A DNA stretch of 64,000 bases from assembly GCF_035046505.1 (NCBI RefSeq), contig NC_089821.1, positions 34,024,348-34,088,347 of the forward strand, in the 5' to 3' direction. A program made the position numbers and the translations under genes. Source of the DNA: Tiliqua scincoides (lineage: Eukaryota; Chordata; Lepidosauria; Squamata; Scincidae). This document shows positions 14,001-29,000 of this stretch, piece after piece (position 1 is the first letter of the stretch; the number at the start of each line of letters is the position of its first letter). The notes below the pieces were generated by a model, which worked only from the letters and a program-made list of their open reading frames with translations, did no database searches and was not told the origin of the DNA.

Positions 14001-17000
14001 TTTCTGGGGCGTGAAAATACCGAAGTGACTTTTTGGGCTGAAACAGCCATTCTGAGACCCGCAGAGGCTGCAGGTGAATGTGCACAGTCTCTGTGGGGCT
14101 CAGAAGAGCCTCCAGAGGTGAGGGGAGCTCTGGAGGGTGCAGGGGGACCCTGCATCTGTTGATAAGTGAATCTGCAGACATAGGGGCCCCTTTGTAGTAG
14201 GAAGTATATGGAAGTAGTACACAGTTAAAACTTTGAACATGCTTTGTGTAAGTGGTTTTGTGGCAACACTCATGCTGTGTAAACATGCACGGGGTTGAAC
14301 TTGCTCCACTGAGGATACGCTAGAGAAGCACATAAAAATCAACGTTAAAGCTGGCAATAGGTGGCTTTGGCATTTCTGTAATGGGTGTGGCACAGTGAAA
14401 AGGACAACATTTGGTGAAGCTTTCAGTGCCCCAAAATAGGCAACAGAGCCATAAAAAAAAAAAAAAACTTAAAATGAACTCACAAGAAAGAATGATTTCA
14501 TCTCAGATTTACAGTACTGATGAGAGAGGCTTATTTTGGCAGCTGCTCCCTGAAAACATGCAGGCCTACAAACATGAAGACTGCAAGGTAAGTAAGGAAA
14601 AAATCATGTCATTGTCCTGTGCCAAAGCAGATGGGGGACATCGACTGAAACCTGTCGCGCTTGGTAAATCATGCCAATCACAAACCTCATAGGAAAGCAT
14701 GAGAGCTTCCAGGGATTTATTATACCACTAAGAAAGTGTGATTTCACAGAAGAAAATATTTAGCAACAGGCACTGAAATACACAGGCACCAAATAAAGGT
14801 CCCAAAGAGGCTGCAGATAATATTACAGCTATCCTAGTTTTAGATAATGTTTCTGCACATCCAGGAATAGGTAAGTTGTGCAGTGCTGACAGCAGAATTA
14901 TTTCCTTATCCAGTCTATGATCAGGGGATCATTCTCACTTCGAAGAGATTCTATCAAAAGAAATTCAGAGATAGTTGTGATGGAGGTGATAGTTGGAGGA
15001 TGTAGGAGATAAAGAGACTGATAACAGTGAACTCACAGAACCTTAGAAATTACTACTTGAGGCCCATGATCTTCCACTTTGCTAAAAAACAGGAAAAAAT
15101 ATAAACTTTGACTAATGACTGGAAGAAACTTTTGTATGAGGCTGATCCTGATTTTGATGCTGAGGGCTTTGAGGTCAGCGATTCTGACTATTCCAAAAGC
15201 TGGACAGAAAGATGCAAGTGGGGATATTCTTTAGACTCATAATAAAAACTGTTCTATGTCATCCCAATCAGAGCATAATTAACTCTGCTATAACAGGTAG
15301 GTGATATTACTTTAAAATACAGGTTGAGTCTCATTATTTGCAAGGGTTCCATTCCCAGAACTCACGTGGACAGCAAAAATAGCGCTAAAGCAAATCCATT
15401 TTAAAAAAATGCATCAAGCAGATAATCAGTCTCTCTCCAGGCACTTAGAAAGGCTTCACTCCAAAGCAGCAATTCCTCCCTTCACCAGGAGCCACAGTGT
15501 GGGGGGAAAGAATGGAGGAAGTGATAATCACTGCCATTTAACCTTCTTTCACATGCTCAGCGGGAAGGGAGGGATCATTTGCCTTGGAGTGAAGCTGTTC
15601 TAAGTGCCTGGAGAGAGAATGATTGATGGACTGTCAGCCGGCTGCCCTCTCTTGCATTAACGAGGCTATTGTTAAAACGACTTTTTTCCTTTAATTTAAA
15701 GGGCTCTTCTCATCACGTTGCGATAAAACCACAGGTGAAAAATCCGTGGATGATTAGGTTATACCTGTATGTACTGTTTTACAACGTTTGATTTGTTATC
15801 AGATGGTATTTACTGTTTACTGTCGTGTTTCTATTGATACAATATATATTATAAAACAATCAGATCGGCATTCAGATTTAACAGACTTTCAGCATTAATG
15901 GAGACCCCTCCCCCCATCAGTTCATTAAAACAAGGATTCACTGTATAAATATTAATAACTACTCACTGGGTAGGTTAGTAGAAGAAAGGCAGGAAAATAT
16001 TAGTGCATTAAGGCTACAGTCCTAAACATGTTTATTAAGGAGTAACTCTCAATGAACTCAATAAGGTTTATTTGACTTAACATGCTTAAGATTGATTTTT
16101 AATTTTGCGAGCTCGACCCGAACGCTCAACTTCACAGAGCCCTCAGGAGCAGGCTGCAAAGATCGTAGCAGTGTTTCCGAGGCCAAATCCACACAAGGGC
16201 CCAATGCCAGGCACACAGGTGCTGCATCGCACACAATTCAGCTCCCCATGTGGTTTGGCCAATTCCAACTATACCATTGCAAATCCTTTCCTGGACTGGG
16301 GGAAGATTTTTGAGTGTGTTTTTGCAATGCTGTGGTTGAATTCAGTCGACCCACATGCAAAGCTGCATCATCGGTTCCCCGTATGGCAATACTAGAAGCA
16401 GCCACCAGAATCTAGATTCAGTGTCTTAAATGAAATTTCTTCAATGCATTGCAAGTATGTCACAGACAGGTGTTCATACTAGAAGACAATGGCTAAAAGT
16501 CTTTTCCCCCCTTCCCAGGAGTAAGCTCCACTGAACATAACGGAACTTATTTCTGTGCAGACATGCATGGGATTGTTCTGAAAGGCTACTAGCCTTTGCA
16601 ACAGCGGCAGTTAGCAGTTGCATCATCCAGTAGAGTAAATATATTCTACTGGACCCAAGAAATAAAATGTCAGCCTGAAGTATGTGCAGAGAATGAAGGA
16701 CCCTGTATGGTGTGCAGAGTCAAAACCTATACTTCAAAACACCCTCAGTAAGCAAATTCATTGGTGACCTTATGCACATGCTTTGAGGAGAAAAGACAGA
16801 GCAGACATTTTGAAAGGAAAGGAAATTTTTCAAAAAACAATTATGTTTCTAAAAGTCAAAGGCCTCAATTTATGCAAGAATATCGGAGTACTCTAACAGG
16901 AACTGTTTAAAGAAGGTCACTCACACAGAATGCCACTGAATTAAAATAAAAATAAGAACCTTTCTGTGATTCATGTTTTTCAGTTTTGCCTTGATACTCA

Positions 17001-20000
17001 AAGCCAACAGCACTCTTGTCCACTTTGTCCTTGTCAACACCATATTTACCACCAAAACCTTTGGAATAATCTGAGGATGGAAGCATAAAAACAAATAATT
17101 CATACTAGTACAAAGTTAGACACTAGACTAGTTTTGTCTTTAGTTCCTGGACTAGAAGTCATGCATATTCTTCACTAACCAAAACTTCAAGTGATACTGT
17201 GTGAAAGAGCCTTCACAGGTCAACCACTCCAGACTGATCTTTCATATCATGCAGTATCCTCTCAAATGCAACAGAAGTATTTGCACATTTCAGCTGTGAG
17301 TCATCAAATGATAACACAGGACCATCAATAAGTTCTTAGGAGCAGGCTGACGGTTCCCAGACTCTCTCTGCCCACTCGTGCTCTTCTAGAGTGCAATCTC
17401 CCACTGCCTACTTAAAGCACGTTAAAGCACGTTCTTTTACAATTTGGCTTCAAGCTGGTTTCAAATCCTACTTAAATGGGAACTCAGGTTGGCCTTAACT
17501 CTGCCGCCAGTGTAATACTAAACTGTGGATAAGGACAGTGGAGGAAGGGCATGAGGAATTCTAGAGGGAAGGGAGCACATGACCCTACAACCCACTTCAT
17601 GCTGCTTAACTGTGATGTACTCAGTCCTACACTGGAGACAAGAAAGTATTCATGGTGACTAGGACATATCTAGGACAGAGGTGTGCAACTTGTCATGTGG
17701 CTCAGGCAACTTTCTAGTGTGTCCCATTATGGTTAAGCAGAAGGCCATACCTCTTGAAACACCCACCAAGTGGCACATTTCACCTGTACAGTAGAGCAAG
17801 ACTAAATGCAAAGATCCTAGCTCTCTGGCCTAGTTACACAATGAACATCACTTCTACAATGAGGCAAACCAGTCAATGAGTTTGAGGCATATGAAGAGAC
17901 AAGCCTCTGCAAAAATTTGGCAAGAAAAAAAAAAAAGAGAATGTTTACAAATGTACTTCTGTAGCACAAGGTACCAAATCAAAACAGACACAAGGCAATG
18001 ATTGCAACTAACCTTTCTGTGATTCATGCTTCTCTGTTTTCCCTTGGTAATCAAATCCAACTGCACTCTTGTCTACTCTGTCAGCCTGAACTCCATATTT
18101 ACCACCAAATCCACTTGAATAGTCTGGGAACAGAAAGCGAAGCAAGATTAAATTTGGGTCAGACTGTCTTGATACATAGCTTTTCCTTCAATGTACGGCC
18201 CACATGATTATACTTCTGTATTCAGGCTCAAGCCATACGTACCATTCCATGATTTTATACTCCATCACTACCTTCAATTATGATCTCTGCATTAAACAAA
18301 CATGAAATGGAAAGATGCTCTTTGCCATCCTTTCTTATAATATTATATACGAAAGAGTGGTTACAGGATAGATAGTTGGCATTATATGGCATTATATGGC
18401 TACAGGAACATTCTTGCAGGAGAGAAAGAAGCTGTGCCTGGAACCAAGTTCTTCTAGCAAGCTTCATTCAGTGATCAATGTAGCTCAAGATCCTCTCACA
18501 CAGTTTTTGCTCATGGCTACCATGGGCCTCAACAGTCATTTCCATGCACACAAGCACAAGCCAAAAGGTCTTTTCTTAGGTCATTTCTGATGCAACATTT
18601 GGAACCTATACATTGCTTTAAAAGGCCTATGGGGCTGGTTGGAAATGTTACATAGAGAGTACATTTCCTCAATATGCTTGTGAAAATAATATTATATTAT
18701 TAAAATCCTGAATTTAAACAAATATGTAAGCTTGCCATACACAGAGTTAGACTTTAGGTCCATCTGCTTTGGTATGATCTGCACTGACTGGGCAGCACTT
18801 CTTCACAGTTAAGACAGGGGTCTTTCCCAGCCTTACTGGGAGATACCTGGGACCTTCTACAATGGAAACATGTGCTGTGTCACTGAGCTGCTGCACCTCC
18901 CTGTTTTGTGGGCCTTATTCACAGATGCATCTCCAAAATGTCTGTGCATTAATTAACTACCATGTGACATTGCCTTGTGAAAGTGCTCACGTGACTACAT
19001 GTTAAAGCAGAGAGCTCTGAGCATTATGTTGCAAAGAGCCCGACTACCACTCTATGCAAGGCACAAATGGCTATTCCTTCCCAATTTGGTGTTGAGAAGT
19101 TCAGCCAATTCTAAATATCCAGCAGGACTTCTGACATGTAAATAGCAGTCACACAACAAGCCACTCTTGAAACTGGGAGAACTCTCAAATGTGGTATACG
19201 ATACAGCCAGAAGTTCTGCCGGGCACATAAAGCCCTGGGATTTACCAAAGCTCTCTGGAGCGTGGACCAAAGCTACTAGCATTATATTATTGCACAATTA
19301 GTACACACAAACTATGGCATCTTATCCTTGCCATATACTCCCCACCTTGGCTCCATTTGGAAGGATCTTCCCAAGATGGCACAGCAATCTGTGTTGCCCG
19401 ACAGCCCAATCCTGAGCTGTCCAGGGCACACGGCTGCAGCGGCGCCAAGAACTGCTCCCGCCGCATCCTGTGCACCTCAGCCTGCCGTGGGCAGCAACTC
19501 AGGAGAAGGGGACTTTCATCCCTTTCTCCCAGGTAAGGGAAGTAGCCCTGCAATGGGGCTACTCACTTTACCGTAAAGTAAAGGCATTCGTGTAGGGCGA
19601 ATCTGGGGAAGCGGAGCTCCACTGGACCCGCTTACTGCCTCCTCGCTCCCTTCCCTGGCATGCCTCCTCCCCACCCCTGTTTACTGTGCCACGGCTTGGC
19701 GGTCCACGGCTCAGCTAGCGCTGGGCTAGCACAGGTGCTGGCCCAGTGGTAAGCCTCGCAGGCGTGCCTTATAGTACGTTTGCAACAGTGTGCTCCGGCA
19801 CAAAGCCGGAGTCCCGAGCTCAGGATCGAGCTCTAACTAAGCACATATCCAAAGCTAGTAGTCTTATGAATTTTGATCATCAGTTACTGCAGGGGTACTG
19901 GGGAAGCAAATAATTCTTCTCCTCCCTTCCAGACCACAAGTGATTATTCTGTAGGAGCATCTTTGTCTCCAGGCAACTCACTAGTTTTACAGCTTATTGC

Positions 20001-23000
20001 AACAAACGTGGTTGTATGGAACCATGGATTAGGCACACATACCAAAACATTTTGATTAAGGACAAAAAACACAAAAAAGGTAACTGTTTATCCTGTATTG
20101 ATACCATCGATGCAGTTGTTCTGAAGCATTCAAAAAAGAAAATGCCCCATTCGTGAATTCTCTTGCTCTGTTTATGGGTCTGTGTGTGCCTATGCATGCA
20201 ATTTAATCTTGAACCCAAGAACTGAGTTCTGGGCCTTGAGGAATCTTGAGCCACCACTGAAGTCTTTGTCTGCCTGCCTCCATCCTTAAACTAGTAAATC
20301 TGATACTATATATTTCATGTGGGAGCTCACCCTTAGAGCAACTTAGGGCTGAACGCCCAAGACCAGTGTTCCCTGTAAGGGGATCGTGCCACCGCACAGA
20401 CCCCTTCTGTGTCTACACAGTGGTGCCTCTGGGTGTTTGGTGATGACGTCATACATACTCACCAGACTCCTATGAAAATCAAACTCCAAGCTGTGCAGAG
20501 CTTAGTTTTGAGTTGCACAGTCATACAGCTGATAAGGATCACTGCCTACGATTGACTACTCAAGTTGCAGGTGGGTGGAAGCCAGTTTACTCACAAAAGA
20601 CAGCAGAGGATGGAAAGGAATTGGCATGGAATGCAACACAGTAGTTTAAGGGGCAACAAGTCTAATGGGGAGTGCAATAGCTGGGTCGTTTGTTAAATTT
20701 AGAGCTGGGTCCTCTAAAAATTATGGGGGGAGGTCCTCTGAACAAAACACTCCCAAGATGAGGGTTGTGTATTTACCACCCTGAAATAAACTAGCTAGGG
20801 TTTATTAGTAGAAAGGTAAACTATATCAGTTGCTAGCCGCTGTACAGAATGACAAATCGAACAGTCCTACCTCATAAATCTTCATGGTAAGGAACATTGG
20901 AGTGTAGCATTTCTTGTGCAAGGGTGGGATGGAAACCAACACACATTCCACCAACTATTTTACCTTTCTGAGAAGCATGTTTCTCTGTTTTTCCTTGGTA
21001 TTCAAATCCCACAGCAGACTGCAAGGGAAAAAAATACAGCTGGTTTGAGTGAAGCTAATATGATTAAAGGAGAGTATTTCTAAATAAAACAAGAATCCCA
21101 ACTGGTTGAAATGGGAGCTACTGATTTGCCGCATCACACTATGTTACAGACTTCACCTAAGATGTCTCTGTCAGTCATTATCTCTCAATTGTTGTCCGAA
21201 CATATAGTGCATGAGAAACTCGCAGCCAGTCACTTTGCATTGAAGTCCATCCCCTCCCCCAGGTTTCAAGAATGTCTACTCAGCTAGGCTCAACATCTTG
21301 GCTCAGTTTTGCAATATGCCACAACTATTCCAAACCTCTGAATGACGTTCACATTTCTATGCTTTTCTTTAATCAAACTATATACAGTCTGTGGGGCTTT
21401 TCAAAGCCTCTCTTTCACATCAGGCCTGCATATACTTATCTTTATTTGCAAAAGAGTATAAATACAAGAAATAGAAGTAAAGAGACTGATTGGAAAAAAT
21501 ATATTTAAGCACAGTAATCAGATTTTCAGCAATCATCCTGTCGACTGTTTGAAATAAATACAAGAGAAAACTACTGAAAACAACTCTAGAAGTGCAAGGA
21601 GGCTTACCTGGTCAACCCGATCCACCTGCACACCAAACTTTCCCCCAAAACCTTTAACCGAGTCCACTTGGGAACAGTGCTTAGAAAGTTTAGACTGATA
21701 CTCATGTCCAACCGCCGACTGAAAGATACAACACAAAAAGACATTATACATATTCTGATTTGGATTATATTGAGGATACAGTGAGATTAAACCAACAAAC
21801 TAAAATATATGCAGATTTAAAATCAAACTCATAATCAACTAAGATTGCTTTAAATCAGGAGAAAGCCCTACCTATAAATGAATATAAATAAAAAGGAAAG
21901 AGGAGTAGAAAACAAGCAGAATCTCTATGCTAACTGTAGAAGATTGTTGCAAGAATCAGGAAAGAGCTGGAAAGAGCAAGAATCAGGAAAGAGCCAAGCT
22001 GGCAGATCACCATTCACCCGGGGCCATGGACAACTGCCTCCAGGCAACCAAGCAGCATTGCCTTTGTAGAATGGAAAACAGCAGGTTCTTTTTTATCTTT
22101 TAAGTTATTAATGTGCCTTAAATGACTAACATAAGAATGCGTGACTGGACATATTAATAAAAATGTGTTGGTTACTAACTAGAGGGGAAAAAATAGAAGT
22201 ACTGTTGAACTCAACCTATTCCTCAATATGTATAAAGGTGAACAAACACAGCACCTGGGCCCTCCCTGTGAAATCTACAAGTTTTCTGCGGTACCCAAAG
22301 AAACAACAGAACCACCTCAAAATAAGCTGGCTGAGAGCAGAACCAAACTACTCTTAGGAGTCTTTAGAACCACCAAAACTACTGCTGATCTATACTGAAG
22401 GTTCAACCTCAGCTACCTTTTTGTAGTTCAGCTACATGAGCCAAAGACCAGCTTAAAATTTGCTTCCTTGTACATGAACTGCTGAACTCTTCCACTTGGG
22501 GATGTCATGTAAGCATTGCAAACTTCCAGACTTTTTCATTCATTCAGTAATAAATGTATTGTTCAAGTCAAAGCTTAAAGGTGTAACCAGCAGCATGAAC
22601 ACAAGGAAGGCCCTGACTGGAAGGTACCAATTTCTTTGAATAACTGCCCTTCAGCTTTTAGGGCTCTTCATTCTGAGATCCAAACTAGCTCACTCCTTCT
22701 GATGCAAAGTAAGTCAAGCTATTCATTACAACACTGCACATAGTCTAGAGATTCAGGAAGGTCAAAGAGAAAAGATTATCCCTTAACTATCCCTTAACTC
22801 ACAGTAAACTCAGAGGTCAAAATGTACACTATTTCAAAATAGTAAAGTTAGCTACCCTAACTGTGGGTCGTTTATCTTACTGACAAGCATCTTTCAGTTG
22901 TAAATGCATACAAGTAACAATTGTGCCTTCAGTGTGTGTTGTGTTCAGCCTGCAGGAAACCACCAGCTGCTCTTCCTTTCCCAAAGCCTCTATCAAGCTT

Positions 23001-26000
23001 TAACAACTTCCCCACATTTGGCATGCACTCTTTTGTTTAAGTATGGCTAAAGACACCATATAAACACATACCAACCCTTATCAGCGACAAGCTTTTCTAA
23101 TGCCTGGTTTTACAATTTCCGGGTTTAACTTTTTCTGTCATGTGATTTTCCTAGTATGCTTTCTAGTATGAAAACAGGGAGGAAGAGTAGGAGACTGAAA
23201 TAGAAGCAAAACATTTTTAACGATTTCTGCTTTTTGCGCTAAACTTGGAATGATATTACTTTGTCTCTGACCCATTTAAGTCATTCTTTAGATCAGATGA
23301 AAAAGAAAGTAATATACTAGGAAAATCACCTCCTATTTTTATCAGCTGAGATGGTCTCAATGTCCAAACTAGCTACTTCCTCAAATCTTATGTTTGCTGT
23401 ATGTATTCGGGGAATTCTTCACCAACTGCAAATCCTGCATAGTTGCCTCAGCAACTCAAATCTGCTAACACAGATGTCCACCATGAATTGTTAAGAATCA
23501 GAGAAGGGGTGGTGCATGCCCCACACAGCCTGAACCTCCCCAAATGCTGCCCCTGGCGTGCACTGACATGTGTGTATGCACCCTAACAGACGAGGGGGAG
23601 AATGGGTGGGCAAACAAGTGGGCACACCCTTTGCCTTTAATTATGAAGAACGCTGTGTGGAGCCTCCCTGCTCTGCATTGCTTCTGTTTGAAGTGAATGG
23701 GAGCAGTGAATGCTGGGAATTGACACCCATAGCTCCTAGTCATTAAACAGAAGTGGCGCAGAGTACAGAAGCTCCACACCGCAGGGAAGCAGGGAAAAAG
23801 GAAAGGGAGCAGATCCCATGACACCTCTGACTGCCTACCTGATGTTTCATAAACCACCACATAGGCAGGGAAAAGCAACATGAAGCTGTGGCAGCTTTTT
23901 TCCCCACCACCACCAAGATTTCTTCCAGCAGTGCTGGATGGTGAAGGAAGCTGCCACAGCTGCACTCTTCTGGCTTACTGGCACCAATTTGAAAGAAGAC
24001 GGAGACCTCAGCAGAGTGGCAGGTTGGAGAGGGCGGATGGGAGCTTGTCTGTTCGCTGCTCCTCTAAGTGAATGCAACCATGCAACCATTTCAGCTTGCT
24101 CCATGGCAAGGTTGAACCAGAATCAGAGGACAACTGCAGCATGTCAATGTAAAACTAAAGCTGTGTTTTGTAGCCTGCACAAATTTCATTTTCAACCACA
24201 ATCACAACAGAGTAGAAGTGAACATACAAAAAGACAGGAAAGCAACATGTCCCCTGGCGAAACTGGGAACTGGTTTCCTGCCATTATTATTTCCTGTCCT
24301 CATCTCCTCATCCCCACTTAATGCTAAAAACCTAACCTTCCTCATTACCAACAGAGTGACTAACTAAGGACTAAGGGTTTATCTTTGTCATGCCTTCATT
24401 TTTGAACTTAAATCTCAAAAAAGCCAAGCTGTCTAGCTCAGCCCCATTGGATGAAGTGGAAAGTAGAATTGGATCAAGGGAACTATGACTTTAGGGCAGT
24501 GGTTTTCAAATTCTCAAGGAGAGTTTGAGCCGCTGTAAGTGCTTGTGGGGGGGGGGCAGCAGGGGCTGGTGAAAGGTGATTGTGCCCCGCCTCCACTAAA
24601 GCGGAAATGGAGCACGATCGCTCCGCTTTCACTTTCACTGCTGTGGGGAGCCCTGCCAAAGGTTCGCACCAGGCTCCCCGCACCCTGTGGAGGCTGCAGG
24701 AGGCTTGGGTAAGTGCACCCAAGCCCCTGCAGCCCCCTAAGCGGCACGATCCTGGGGATCGCACCGCTGCCTCCTCCCTGCCTCCAGGCTGCCCCCACCC
24801 CTTAAGGGGGCAGAGGCCAGAGCCCACAGGCTGGGGTATTGCAACGCCCCAGTTTGAAATGCCCTGCTTTAGGGGGATGATGCAGTTTTGAATTTCCTGT
24901 ATCAAACAATGCACTGGACTAGAAAACCTACAAGATTCCCCTCAACTGAATCTAAACTCAGACTTGTTTTTTTAAGTAGGGTTCTCTCTCTCCCCCGCCC
25001 CATCACCTAGGGCTCTTCTAATCCTTAAGTCTTCTGTTTTCCACAAGTTATGGCAAAGAGCAAAGACAACAGTTCCTAGGAACTGACAATGCCCATGAAA
25101 CAGCCCCCTATGCAGACTTATTATGTAGATATGAAATTGGATTAAGGAAGGGGTCAAACTATCACTATTTCAAATGTGTGACCAATACAAACAAGCAACA
25201 GTGTATTTGGCTCCTTGTTGCCCAGCCACAACCATCTAGTACAGGGGTATCAAACGTAAGGTTCACAGGCTGAATGTTCGCCTGAACAATACAGGGGAAG
25301 GGACAGTCCAGGAGGGGTGAGAGAGGGAGTTGCTGCTGAAAGAGTCCAATTAGAATGCAGGCCTCCCTTTTAGCAGTGCTGCTTCTACAGAGGTACCACT
25401 TCACTAATCATTTCTCAAAGAAAAGACAAGCATGTCTTTAATGAGACATCTTGGGGTCATAATCTCAACTGTGGAGTGTAAGGCAATGACTTTCTTAATG
25501 ATGTCACATCTGGCTCTCAACAGGCACCACTAATGCTGTACGGCCCACTATATGAAATGAATTTGATACCCCTGATCTAGAAGAATTCACTAATTTTGTA
25601 GCATTCTATATTTTCCTGCAGGTTCCCTGCCTGCACTAGTAGCAGTTAATTATGTATAGCAAAAGCAAAGAAACATAGAACATGACGACATCACAACATG
25701 GACATTTCTACTAGATGCGACAGAGTGGAGAGAGGGAGTTAAAACTAGAGATATTTTGTGGGGTGGGGAGCTGTGTCTAATTCAGCCCTTACATACATAC
25801 ACAACCAGAGCTCTGAGTTGCATGGAATGACTGCACTGACCACAAACATTGCTAGTGCACTTGCCCAGAAATTCAAGGAATCTTGTAGGATTTAAGAAAA
25901 TCCACAAGAAAGCTATACAGTTCAAAAGTCCAACCCTGAAGACAGATGCTAGCCACGCTTAAGGAGGGGAGCCATGCAGCCCCAAAGGGCAAAACTCAGG

Positions 26001-29000
26001 AGGATCCCCAGTCCTATGAGAAATCCCAGTTCTGAATCAAGATCCACTGACATGGAATCCTGTAGCACTACTAATGCATATCCACATTGTGTCAGAATCC
26101 TAACCAGAAGCTTAGCCTGCCCAAAAGCCATCTTAAAATGCTTCTCAAATTTACAAGCACTTTAAAGTTTTAAAATGCAATAAAATTTGTAGAATTTCTC
26201 AGTTTTGCTAATAGTAGGAAGACATACTATAGAACACTCATTTACTTACAGTATCTAGTAACATACTAACATATCCTACAGGTACACATTCTAGTGCTCT
26301 TACCTTTCATCAAATGTAACATTAGGGCGCGGACTTTGTTGGCTTTATTTAGTTGCTGATCTTTGTGTATAAAAACAACTAGAAATAAATGTGGCACAGG
26401 ATCCAGGCAAAGTTAAGTATGTTTATGTTCCATTGATCCCAATGAGAGACTAAAGAACATGCTTAAATTCTCCTTCTCTGATCTTAATGAGCCTTAAACA
26501 TGGTGAACTATAGATTCATTATATCCATGATGAATCCAAGAGATTAACAAAGAAAACTGCATGACTGTCATTATACTGATGAACACAATTATCTGAAACA
26601 CAGTATATATAATAAGAGCCTATCTAAGAGATTGTTATGGAGGGAGAAATTCTTTTTCAAAACTCATTGTTCCTTTGTTCCTTTAACAAGGGAACAAGAA
26701 AGTTGCTGCATATTTCCATAGAACTACAACACTAACATATCTCAGGAAGTCCAGCACACATGAAGCACAAGTACAACACAAAGTTTCCAGTAAGGGGTTT
26801 TCTTGATTGAGCAAGTGTTCTTAAAATTTCCCTGGATAAGAAAGAACAAACAACACAAGACAAGCTACCATCACTGCTCTAACACTACAGGACAAAAATG
26901 AGAGCTGGACAGAAAGCTGAGTTAAGTTGAACAAGCTGACCCACTACCTCAATGGCTCCATAAAAAGAAAGCAAAGGACAACTGGTGACAACAACAGAGA
27001 CAGCTAATTTGTACAGGTGGCAAGATCTAAGAAAGACTGATAGAAATCCTAAGTACTTAACAAATCAAGCCCACATCAATCAGGCATTCAGTTTCAATCA
27101 TTCAGACTCTTCTGCACTTACTTTGTCCATGCGGTCTTGTTCCACACCAAACTTCCCACCATAGCCATGGGAAGCTTTTGGTCCAGTCTGAAGTTCTTTC
27201 TCCTTCAGTGACTTATGCTCTTGGGATACATTTTCTCTCAGTTGGTGAATGCTTTTGAAGACAAACCAAAAGGAGTGGGCAAAATGTATTAACAACATCG
27301 TACAACTAATCTAGCTCTTGCTGATTGTGCCGTTTTTATCCTTACGGTTTTTTTTAATTATGATTAGAAAAAGGAGATCAGAACTACTAAAATTTTTCGC
27401 AATTATTTTCCCTTTGGTGCTGGAAAGGAAAGAACGGAAATGGGCAACCAACAATTCCAGATTCTAACAGACTATATGAGTGGCATTCAGACCTTTGGCA
27501 CAACAAAATGTCATCCACAGGAGAATCTTCTGTGAACAGAAGAGCTTTCCACTCCTGCACAGACTCATTGGGTGGGAGCATGAAACTTTCCTTCCACTCA
27601 CAGAAGGAGATTTTTCCACCAGCAGTCTGGATGCCACCTTTTGCAGGGAAATATGTGATATGCTTCATTTGCACATTTTTTTTTTTGCTGCTTACATATA
27701 ATTTGCCTCCAGTAAAGAAGAGTAATATTCATACAGCACGAACAACTCAACCACAAGACCTATTGTGGAAGGGCATCATTGTGGTAGCAATGGAACCAGA
27801 CTCTAGGGGAGCAGCCACTACTGGCACTGCTACACACTACATCTTCTGCCCTCCCCATGTGAAACATCTGTGCCTCATAAAAGTGTATTAGCAGCTCTGG
27901 TAGGGTTAAGGAAAGGTTGTAACCACAAGGGAAGTTTAACTGGGTTCTTTTCTTAACCACGAACAGGATGTTGGATGATTAGAACAGTTTGCGATCACCC
28001 AGATGTAGTGGGAAATGGGAGAGGGAACATTAGGCAGTGGAACAGAGAGAGGAGTCTTTTCGTTGAATCCAACTGAAATGAGATCATATGCTTTCATTCA
28101 TAAAATGTAACTCATTCTATCCTGAGCCCACTTGAGATTACCTGCCCCTGTTTTGTTGCACCCTTCTCAGCTGCTCCTTTTTGCCTTTGTTCCCATCTTT
28201 AATTCATCCTTCTTGAGCAGGGGTTACTAAAATGAGGCACGGTATTCCTGATGTGGCCAGACTAGTGACTTCTATAGGCCAAAGGTTACCACTTTCCTCT
28301 TCCAAGGACCCCAGCCCTAGTAAATCCAAGGACTGAATTGGTCCTCTTTACAGCCACCTCACATTGGTCCACAGGAAGCTAAATTATCACAACAAGCCCA
28401 TGATTTCATTCCTCCTACTCTGCTTTCAGCAAACAATAATGCTTGCTTTGTTTTTCTCCCAGTATTCGACATTGCACTATTCTATGGAGGGTTCTTTTTC
28501 TGGAATGGTTGTGAAAGACTAGAAGCGGTACATTTTTCTAAAAGTGCTTTACGATGCTGTTCACAGTAGGTTAACTGTCACAAAAGTTTTCAAACAATGT
28601 TTTGAAGCATGACTGCAACTAAACAGAGTGCAGCAGGAGAACCAGTTTCTCAACTGTTAAACACATTCTGCAAAACAACATGTTTTCAGTATTCTCTCCT
28701 AGCAATTATTTGGAATGTCTTCCTAGCCCTGATATTTCATTCTAGCAATGCTCTCTACATAGAGCTCCTCTTGAAGACAACAACCTTTTTGGTTGGATTC
28801 GGGCCATCAACCAGTAATAGAACTATCTCCAGTCTGAGGAGATTATTCTGGACATACTATTACTCTGCTGTTTTACTGATTGTGGTTGCTTTCTTGTGCC
28901 TTTTCCTGATTTATATTATTTGCTTCTTTAATGGGAACAAACAGCTCAGGATATACTTATCAATGGGCAGCCTATAAAACAGACAAGATGAACAAATGAT

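Larger units (their letters stand above)
13471..15943 (+). mobile_element. Tigger (Tc1/mariner) DNA transposon, decayed, with two nested insertions
   Basis: Left end CAGTGAACCGTCTATTTAA and right end TTAAAACAAGGATTCACTG are inverted repeats flanked by TA. Inside is a plus-strand transposase remnant. It has an N-terminal HTH ([20 protein letters not shown] at 13,741), a DDE block with [14 protein letters not shown] (about 14,510-14,680), and [12 protein letters not shown] near 14,840. Stops and frame changes separate these blocks, so it is inactive. Two later elements at 13,909 and 15,320 interrupt it. Confidence 0.88.

Noticed and set aside
24483-24914. 143-codon open frame on the minus strand, with others overlapping
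   Set aside because: It sits within a hAT copy with perfect target duplications. The frames run on both strands and carry no transposase motif.
28609-28977. 122-codon hydrophobic frame on the plus strand
   Set aside because: AT-rich sequence gives hydrophobic translations by chance. There is no recognised family, splice context or repeat match. I would reconsider it only with a homolog.
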